Part shown: one piece after another, positions 31,470 to 36,595 of the stretch | Layout: every line of letters starts with the position of its first letter | How positions within the stretch are numbered: position 1 is the stretch's first letter | Assembly (NCBI GenBank): GCA_035634055.1 | Contig: DASQDR010000034.1 | Location: 1 to 36,595 of the forward strand | Direction of reading: 5' to 3' | DNA length: 36,595 nucleotides | DNA from: JAICTV01 sp035634055 | GTDB taxonomy: Bacteria > Planctomycetota > Phycisphaerae > Tepidisphaerales > Tepidisphaeraceae | Made by a program: the position numbers and the translations under genes | Notes under the pieces: generated by a model | What the model was told of the DNA's origin: nothing | Databases searched by the model: none | What the model saw: the letters and a program-made list of their open reading frames with translations, nothing else

Positions 31470-32653
31470 GCGTTCTCCTCAGCTATCGGTTCGGCGGCGT
31501 CGGCCGCGGACGCGGCGACCGCCGGGTTGGTCGGCCCCAAGTGGCACCTCGGATCGGTCCGGCGAAAGTCCGCAAACGTCCCTTCAGCAATCGCCCGGCG
31601 GAGGTCGCTCATCAGCCGTTGGTAGAACCGGATATTATGCACGGAAGCCAAAATGGGTCCAAGCATCTCGCCGGCGAAAAAAAAGTGCCGGATCGCCCCG
31701 CGCGCAAACGTGCGGCACGCGTAACAGTCGCAGCCCGCTTCGATCGGGCCGTCGTCACGGGCGTACTTGCTGTTGCGCAGGCGGATCGCCCCGTCGCGGG
31801 TGAAGGCGTAGGCGTTGCGCCCGTTGCGCGTGGGCATCACGCAGTCGAACATGTCGATCCCGTTGGCGACGCCGGCGACGATGTCGCGCGGGAAGCCGAC
31901 GCCCATGAGATAACGCGGCTTATCGGACGGCAGCATTGGCGCGGTGCAGCTCAGCACCCGGATCATCGCCTCGAACCCCTCGCCCACCGCCAGCCCGCCG
32001 ACCGCGTAGCCGGGGAAGTCCATGGCGATCAGTTCGCGGGCGCAGGACTGGCGGAGCGCCTCGTCGGTGCCGCCCTGCACGATGCCGAACAGCGACTGCT
32101 CCGCCGGGCGCGCGTGTGACTCGACGCACTTGGCCGCCCACCGAAGCGTCCGCTCGACCGCCTGCCGCTGGTACGCCGCCGGCTTGTTCGGGTCCGGGCA
32201 CTCGTCGAAGGCCATGATGATGTCGGCCCCGAGGTCGTTCTGAATCTCCATGCTCCGCTCGGGCGTGAGTTGCACCACCGAGCCGTCGATGTGGCTCTTG
32301 AAGGTGACGCCGTCGTCGCCAATGCGGTTGATGTCCGCCAGCGAGAAGACCTGGAACCCGCCGGAGTCGGTCAGGATCGGACCCGGCCAGGCCATGAAGC
32401 GGTGCAGGTCGCCCAAGTCGCGCACGACCTTCTCCCCAGGGCGGAGCATCAGGTGATACGTGTTGGCCAGGATGCACTGCGACCCGGTGGCAGCGACGTG
32501 GTCCGGCAGGAGGCCCTTGATCGTCCCCTGCGTCCCGACCGGCATGAACGCCGGCGTGTCGAACGCCCCGTGCCGCGTGGTCAACCGCCCCAGCCGCGCG
32601 TGGGAGGACGGGTCAGATCGGATCAGCTCGTATCTCAGCGGTCGGTCGGTCAT
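31466..32653 (-). CDS. tgt: tRNA-guanine transglycosylase (queuine tRNA-ribosyltransferase)
   Basis: This 395-residue enzyme exchanges guanine-34 for preQ1 in GUN-anticodon tRNAs during queuosine synthesis. It has D96 in LTDSGGFQVFSL, the nucleophile D270 in MFDCVMPTRNGRNAY, and zinc ligands C308, C310, C313 and H339 in CDCYAC...H. I start at the ATG at 32653 (MTDRPLRYEL), where the conserved TIM-barrel enzyme begins. The open frame runs 74 codons further upstream through a 10-bp repeat array and is not protein-like. The ribosome site is weak. The C-terminal 30 residues are an Ala-rich extension ending on the TTGA overlap with yajC. Confidence 0.96.
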   Translation of the reverse strand: MTDRPLRYELIRSDPSSHARLGRLTTRHGAFDTPAFMPVGTQGTIKGLLPDHVAATGSQCILANTYHLMLRPGEKVVRDLGDLHRFMAWPGPILTDSGGFQVFSLADINRIGDDGVTFKSHIDGSVVQLTPERSMEIQNDLGADIIMAFDECPDPNKPAAYQRQAVERTLRWAAKCVESHARPAEQSLFGIVQGGTDEALRQSCARELIAMDFPGYAVGGLAVGEGFEAMIRVLSCTAPMLPSDKPRYLMGVGFPRDIVAGVANGIDMFDCVMPTRNGRNAYAFTRDGAIRLRNSKYARDDGPIEAGCDCYACRTFARGAIRHFFFAGEMLGPILASVHNIRFYQRLMSDLRRAIAEGTFADFRRTDPRCHLGPTNPAVAASAADAAEPIAEENA

Positions 32654-32763
32654 GTCGGAGTCCGTTAATGGAGCAACACGAATGGACAGGCCGCGAAGGA
32701 AGCGGGAATGAGGGAAGGCAGAGGCAGATTGGCTTCGTTCCCTGCCTGCCCCGCCCTTGTTCT

Positions 32764-32863
32764 CATTCGTGAACATTCGTGAAGATTCGTGGACATTCCT
32801 GAACGTTCGCGCCCATTCGCCTTCCTCTCCGAACATTCCCGAAGCTTCCCGTCCATTGGCGTG
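32764..32863. repeat. Decaying array of a 10-bp unit (CATTCGTGAA)
   Basis: Ten successive 10-bp windows keep register with the unit CATTCGTGAA. The first two are exact, then copies drift (GATTCGTGGA, CATTCCTGAA, CGTTCGCGCC). CACGAATG and GAATGAG fragments about 50-90 bp to the left look like remains of an opposing arm. It lies in the 218-bp gap between tgt and the upstream membrane protein gene. Confidence 0.75.
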
Positions 32864-32871
32864 CCAATTGG

Positions 32872-34899
32872 TCACCAGTTGATCTTGAACACGCTACCGG
32901 CCTCGTTGTCGAAGAGGCGGGTGAAGCGCGCCGGCTCCTGCTCGATCATTACGATTTCCGGCGGGGTGACGTTCTGTTCGGGGGCGGCGGGGTCCTGCCG
33001 GGCGACAACGAGGTACTGCGCGCCGCTGTGCCGCAGCCGGCGGAGCCACTCGTCGCGGTCGGGGTTCTCGCGCAGCAGCGCCACGACGTTGGTCACGATC
33101 GCCTCCCCGGTGATCTGCCGCGGGATCGCCGGCATGCCGCTGAAGTCCTCCAGGCCGGCGCGGGTCGGGGCGTGAACGACCGCGTGGTCCAGCGCGAAAC
33201 CCTGGAGCGGGTAGGTGAAGAACGTGTTGGCGTACGCCACCGTCGCGCCGCGCGGCAGCTCGTTGCGGACGTGGCCCCAGACGTCGGCGATCGGGCCGTA
33301 CTGCAATCGCCAGGCAACCAGCGCGTCCTCCTTCGGGACGCGGACGTAGTCGTACATCATGATGAGCATTGCCATCGACGCGGCGGTGGCGGCGGCGATC
33401 GGGACGCCCACGCGGACCAGCGCCACCCGCCGCAGCACGTACGCCAGCAAGCAGAGCGCTGCCCCCGCGGCGCCGACGCCGGCGAAGGTGGCCGCCTTCT
33501 GCGGGATGAACGCCGTCATCGCCGCCAGCAGCATCGCCAGCGCCCCGGCCACCACCTGCGCCGTCCAGGGCATCGGCACCAAGCCGATCGCGCCGGCGGC
33601 GAACAGCAGCGCGATCGACGGGTAGGCGAAGCGCATCTCCCCGTACGGCGCCAGCGCGATGAACAGCGCGACGCCGACGACCGGGCCGATCAGGCACGTG
33701 CGAACGAGCGGTTCGCGCAGCGCCCGCCTGCCGGCCGCGATCAAACCCGCGCCCCAGCCGAAGGCCGCCACGCCCAGCACCACCGCCGGCATCCCGTAAT
33801 ACCCGCCGGTGAACACTTCCCACACCCCGCGCGGCGTCGAGAGCAGCGCGCTGCGCGTCACGCGCAACATGCCCGGGAAGATCACCTGTCCGGCGATTGA
33901 AATCTCTGTCGGGTAAAGCGGGTTGCCGCTCAGCCGCCAGTTCCGCAGGTACCACGGCCCGGCCAGGATCACCGCCCAGGCGGCGATCACCACCACCCGC
34001 TTCGGGCGGAGGGCCTCGCGGTTGAGCATCAGCAGCACGAGCGGCAGCGACAGCAGCACCGTGTATTTCGTCGCCAGCAGCAGCCCCAGTGCGATCCCCG
34101 CGCGCCACGGGCCGGTGCGCGAGTTCATGCGCGCGGCGGCGAGCGCGTCGATCAGGATGACGAAGAAGGCGGCGACGAACAGGTCGTCCTTGGTGAGCAC
34201 CGCCTGGCTGACCATCGGCCGCGACAGCACCGCCGCGCCGGCGACCAGCGACGCGACGCCCGCGTCGGCGCCGAGCCGGCGGCAGAGGTTCAGCAGCGCG
34301 ACGAAGAGCATCACCAGCGGACCGACCGCGACGAAGCGGGCGAGCGTGTCGTTGCCCATCGGGGCGATCAGCCACGCGATGAACGCCGACCCGGCCAGCG
34401 GCGAATACGCGTTGGCGGGGTTGTAGTACCACGCCTCGTACAGTCCCAGCCGCCCCGCCTGGAGCCACTGCACGGCCGCGGGGAGGTGATAGGTGATGGC
34501 GTCGTTGGACATCACCGGCAGCGGGTGCTGGTGCCAGATCAGCGCCGCCAGGTACGCCAGCGCGAACGCCGACGCGCCCAGCAGCACGACGCCCGATCGC
34601 GGCGGGATCGCCAGCAGCACCTTGGGCCGCCGCCCCCACCGCAGCGACCCGGCCAAGCCGATCGCGCCGCTGCACAGCAGCGCCACCGCGCCGATCGTGA
34701 GCGGGTGGAGCGCGCTGAGCGCGCCGGGAACGCAGACGGCCGCGTACTGCACGAGGTAGTAGAGCAACAGCGCGTCGCCGGCGGCGTCGAGCCGGTCGTC
34801 GGTCAACCGGCGCGCCAGCCGCCACGACGCCCAGAGCGTCAGGAGGTTCAACAGCACCGCGAACAGCAGCCGGAATTCGTCGCCAGACAGCAGGCCCAA
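32872..34899 (-). CDS. Polytopic GT-C-like (GT39/ArnT-type) membrane protein
   Basis: This 675-residue protein has about 12-14 predicted helices. An early loop carries SNDAITYHLPAAVQWLQAGR followed by YYNPANAYSPLAG, like the first periplasmic loop of GT-C glycosyltransferases that use polyprenyl-phosphate sugars. A soluble C-terminal part of about 130 residues ends the protein. Family assignment is moderate and the transferred sugar is unknown. The frame opens at a TTG at 34965, but a TATAGT promoter box overlaps that codon. I therefore choose the TTG at 34899, which has GGAG ten bases upstream and gives a short start before the first helix. A cell-envelope glycan or O-glycosylation role is inference. 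Confidence 0.8.
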   Translation of the reverse strand: MGLLSGDEFRLLFAVLLNLLTLWASWRLARRLTDDRLDAAGDALLLYYLVQYAAVCVPGALSALHPLTIGAVALLCSGAIGLAGSLRWGRRPKVLLAIPPRSGVVLLGASAFALAYLAALIWHQHPLPVMSNDAITYHLPAAVQWLQAGRLGLYEAWYYNPANAYSPLAGSAFIAWLIAPMGNDTLARFVAVGPLVMLFVALLNLCRRLGADAGVASLVAGAAVLSRPMVSQAVLTKDDLFVAAFFVILIDALAAARMNSRTGPWRAGIALGLLLATKYTVLLSLPLVLLMLNREALRPKRVVVIAAWAVILAGPWYLRNWRLSGNPLYPTEISIAGQVIFPGMLRVTRSALLSTPRGVWEVFTGGYYGMPAVVLGVAAFGWGAGLIAAGRRALREPLVRTCLIGPVVGVALFIALAPYGEMRFAYPSIALLFAAGAIGLVPMPWTAQVVAGALAMLLAAMTAFIPQKAATFAGVGAAGAALCLLAYVLRRVALVRVGVPIAAATAASMAMLIMMYDYVRVPKEDALVAWRLQYGPIADVWGHVRNELPRGATVAYANTFFTYPLQGFALDHAVVHAPTRAGLEDFSGMPAIPRQITGEAIVTNVVALLRENPDRDEWLRRLRHSGAQYLVVARQDPAAPEQNVTPPEIVMIEQEPARFTRLFDNEAGSVFKINW

Positions 34900-34964
34900 G
34901 GCAGCGGGTCTCCACGGCCCCCGCCCGCACGCGAAGAAGAGCGCGCCAGCCGGGGCCTGAGCCA

Positions 34965-34970
34965 ACTATA
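34965..34970 (-). promoter_or_regulatory. -10 box TATAGT for the GT-C-like gene
   Basis: TATAGT on the minus strand lies 65 nt before the chosen TTG start at 34899 and overlaps the longest possible start at 34965. This argues against the longer form. No clear -35 is present. Confidence 0.45.
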
Positions 34971-35167
34971 GGGCGAGCGGCGGCGTCCGCAACGAGACAG
35001 GAGTGCGAGGGTGCTCGGCCGGGGACGGTCCGAGGCAAGATGCGGCGGCGGGCCGCGAGGCGGCGCCGCGCGCGCCGGGAGCGAACGGCCATCGCCGTCC
35101 GCGCGCGTTCGCTGTTCACGCCATTCAGGAGTCGGACGCGCGGGCGCGGCGGCGCGCCGCGCCGCGC

Positions 35168-36595
35168 TTACCTTCGACCCTTGCTATCCCGGTCGCGCTG
35201 CTCGGCCTCTCGACGCGACCGGGCCTCGTCGTCCGCCTTGCGGCGGTCCTCTTCTGCCCGCCGCTGTTGCTCCTGCTGCTGCTTGCGCTCCTCCGCCTCG
35301 CGCCGCTGCGCTTCCTGCTGCGCCTTGCGCTCCTCCGCTTCCCGCCGCTGCGACTCCTGCTGCTGCTTGCGCTCTTCCGCCTCGCGGCGCTGCGATTCTT
35401 GCTGCTGTTTCCGTTCCTCGGCCTCGCGGCGCTGGTTCTCTTGTTGCTGTTTTCGCTCCTCGGCCTCGCGGCGTTGAGACTCCTGCTGTTGCTTTCGCTC
35501 TTCGGCCTCGCGGCGCTGGGATTCCTGTTGCTGCTTGCGTTCCTCCACGTCGCGGCGCTGCTGCTCGCGCTGCTCGGCGGCCTTGCGCTCGTTGTCGCGG
35601 CGGTCCTGGTCCTGGCGCGATTGGGCCTCGCGGAGTTCCCGCTCGGCGCGGGCCTTGGCCTCGCGGTCGGCGGTCGCCCGGGTCTCGCGCTCCGCGGCCG
35701 CCTTCGAATCACGGTCGGCGGTCGCCTTCGCTTCTCGCTCGGCGGCGGCCCGGGCCTCGCGATCGGCGGTCGCCTTCGCTTCTCGCTCGGCGGTCGCCTT
35801 TGCGGCTTGCTCCGCCTGCGACTTCGCTTCGCGCTGGGCCTGCGCTTTCGCGTCCCGATCCGCTTGCGCCTTGGTCTCTCGATCTGCCTGCGCCTTCGCC
35901 TCGCGTTGCTCACGCTCGCGCGACTCCCGCGTCTGGCGCTCGCGCGCGTCGCGCTCGGCGGCGTCACGCGTTTCCCTCGCCCGCGCGTCGCGCTCGGCGG
36001 TCGAACGGGACTCCTGCTGACGGGCGTCGCGCTCCGCGGCGGAGGCGGCTTGTTGCTGCCGCGCGTCGCGGTCCGTGGCGGCCTTCGTCTCACGATCGCG
36101 CGCTTCGCGGAGATCACGTGCGCGCGATTCGGCGGCTTCGCGCTCGCGGGCCTCGCGGGACTGGCGTACTGCGGACTCGCCGGTCTCGCGGCCGCGCGGG
36201 TCCGGCGGCACGTTCGGGCTCGTCGCCTGCACCGGGCCCATGGGGCTCACGCCGGGCGTGGGGTTCCTGATGCCGCCGGTGTTGTTCGGATCGCGGACGG
36301 CATCGGCGGCGCGAGCCGGCTGCTGCGGGTCCTTCGGCTGCTGCGGCTTTGACTGCTGCGCCTCCTGCTGCTCTCTCGCCTGGCGTTCGCGCGCCTGCTG
36401 GGCGGCGCGGGCAGCGTTGGCGGCCCGTTCCGTCGCGGCGGGGTCGGTCGCGTCCCGCTGCCGGGCCGGATCCTGTGCGACCGGCAGGAGTGCTGCCGCG
36501 CCGGCTGCGCCCGGCGCGCCGGCGTCGGTGCCGCCGGCGGCGCGGGCGCCGTTGGTTGGCTGCTGCGCCTGCCGATCCTGTTCCTGGCGAGCCCG
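35168..36595 (-). CDS. Long charged helical repeat protein, 5' partial
   Basis: The minus frame is open from the stop at 35168 to the window edge, 475 codons, so the start lies outside. A GTG at 36250 exists, but reading continues upstream without a stop into Pro/Gln/Ala-rich sequence of similar style. Numbering from that GTG, three kinds of repeat follow. Three 13-residue units start AERDAR (72-110). Eleven 8-residue units are of type REAKATAD (116-203). Seven 14-residue units are of type EERKQQQESQRREA (236-332). A basic tail ends DSKGRR. The composition predicts long helices; the 14-residue part fits a coiled coil. I see no enzymatic domain, and TolA-like or cytoskeletal linker roles are guesses. 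Confidence 0.75.
   Translation of the reverse strand, partial: RARQEQDRQAQQPTNGARAAGGTDAGAPGAAGAAALLPVAQDPARQRDATDPAATERAANAARAAQQARERQAREQQEAQQSKPQQPKDPQQPARAADAVRDPNNTGGIRNPTPGVSPMGPVQATSPNVPPDPRGRETGESAVRQSREAREREAAESRARDLREARDRETKAATDRDARQQQAASAAERDARQQESRSTAERDARARETRDAAERDARERQTRESREREQREAKAQADRETKAQADRDAKAQAQREAKSQAEQAAKATAEREAKATADREARAAAEREAKATADRDSKAAAERETRATADREAKARAERELREAQSRQDQDRRDNERKAAEQREQQRRDVEERKQQQESQRREAEERKQQQESQRREAEERKQQQENQRREAEERKQQQESQRREAEERKQQQESQRREAEERKAQQEAQRREAEERKQQQEQQRRAEEDRRKADDEARSRREAEQRDRDSKGRR
35255..35545. repeat. Seven tandem 42-bp units encoding a 14-residue helix repeat
   Basis: Six full units and one 39-bp unit encode EERKQQQESQRREA variants. Copies differ mainly at synonymous positions and in the sixth and seventh units. 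Copy number change is likely by recombination. Confidence 0.85.
35642..35905. repeat. Eleven tandem 24-bp units encoding an 8-residue repeat
   Basis: Eleven units of REAKATAD type fill exactly 264 bp. They are more diverged than the 42-bp units, suggesting an older expansion. Confidence 0.8.

Noticed and set aside
32654..32875. N-terminal extension of tgt to the longest open start
   Set aside because: The 74 extra codons translate the 10-bp repeat array and precede the conserved enzyme start; such an extension is not known for Tgt.
32894..35119. 741-codon minus-strand frame overlapping the GT-C-like gene
   Set aside because: It is Arg/Ala/Gly-rich without helices; the overlapping frame encodes a proper polytopic membrane protein with a conserved loop.
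35255..35905. Possible CRISPR array, because of regular repeats
   Set aside because: The repeats are contiguous with no unique spacers and encode regular 14- and 8-residue protein units in one frame.
1..36595. tRNA genes, insertion sequences or prophage parts
   Set aside because: I saw no cloverleaf-like sequence ending in a T-loop signature, no transposase or integrase, and no phage structural gene.

Overview
The window is very GC-rich, densely coding chromosomal DNA from an aerobic bacterium. No taxon marker (rRNA, ribosomal protein) is present. The combination of an alternative complex III operon joined to a caa3-type oxidase, a fused and enlarged SecDF, a tgt-yajC-secDF block and a GTCATCCCGAGCG-type intergenic element fits Planctomycetota, perhaps Phycisphaerae. 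That placement is inference; Acidobacteriota or Verrucomicrobiota are not excluded.

Region 1 (1-10851, all +) is a respiratory supercomplex operon. It runs actC (5' end outside the window), actD, actE, actF, a small membrane protein, a SCO copper chaperone, coxB with a fused cytochrome c domain, coxA of the A2 type (YSHPAVY motif), coxC and a subunit IV. Quinol would be oxidised by ActC/ActF, electrons would pass through haem c of ActE to the haem c and CuA of CoxB, and O2 would be reduced in CoxA. A second short subunit III gene follows from its own, probably leaderless, promoter. Several junctions of this operon carry short-period repeats or hairpins built of repeats.

Region 2 (10852-17088) is accessory: an unrecognised small protein with its own terminator (-), a GH78 alpha-L-rhamnosidase-like enzyme (-), a small membrane-anchored protein (-), and a plus-strand pair of an SRPBCC protein and a Tat-exported NIPSNAP protein.

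Region 3 (17058-21361, all -) holds regulators and a membrane protein: a histidine kinase and its OmpR-type response regulator, a MarR regulator with an 18-alanine tract, and a Bax inhibitor-1 family protein with clear promoter and terminator.

Region 4 (21615-25775, +) is a tight three-gene operon: an amidoligase, a peptidase C26-type amidohydrolase with a hydrophobic insertion, and a fused trehalose-6-phosphate synthase/phosphatase. It is the best candidate here for an undescribed system: making and trimming an amide- or isopeptide-linked product alongside trehalose.

Region 5 (26157-36595, all -) contains a membrane-anchored double-LysM protein, secDF, yajC, tgt, a GT-C-like polytopic membrane protein and the 3' part of a long charged helical repeat protein that runs off the window.

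A recurrent feature is low-complexity Ala/Gly/Pro/His-rich insertion within otherwise conserved enzymes (ActF, CoxB, CoxC, GH78, histidine kinase, LysM protein, MarR). Promoters are recognisable by an isolated TANNNT box (often CTACAAT-like) with no clear -35, and two of them lie exactly 8 nt before a start codon lacking a Shine-Dalgarno sequence.
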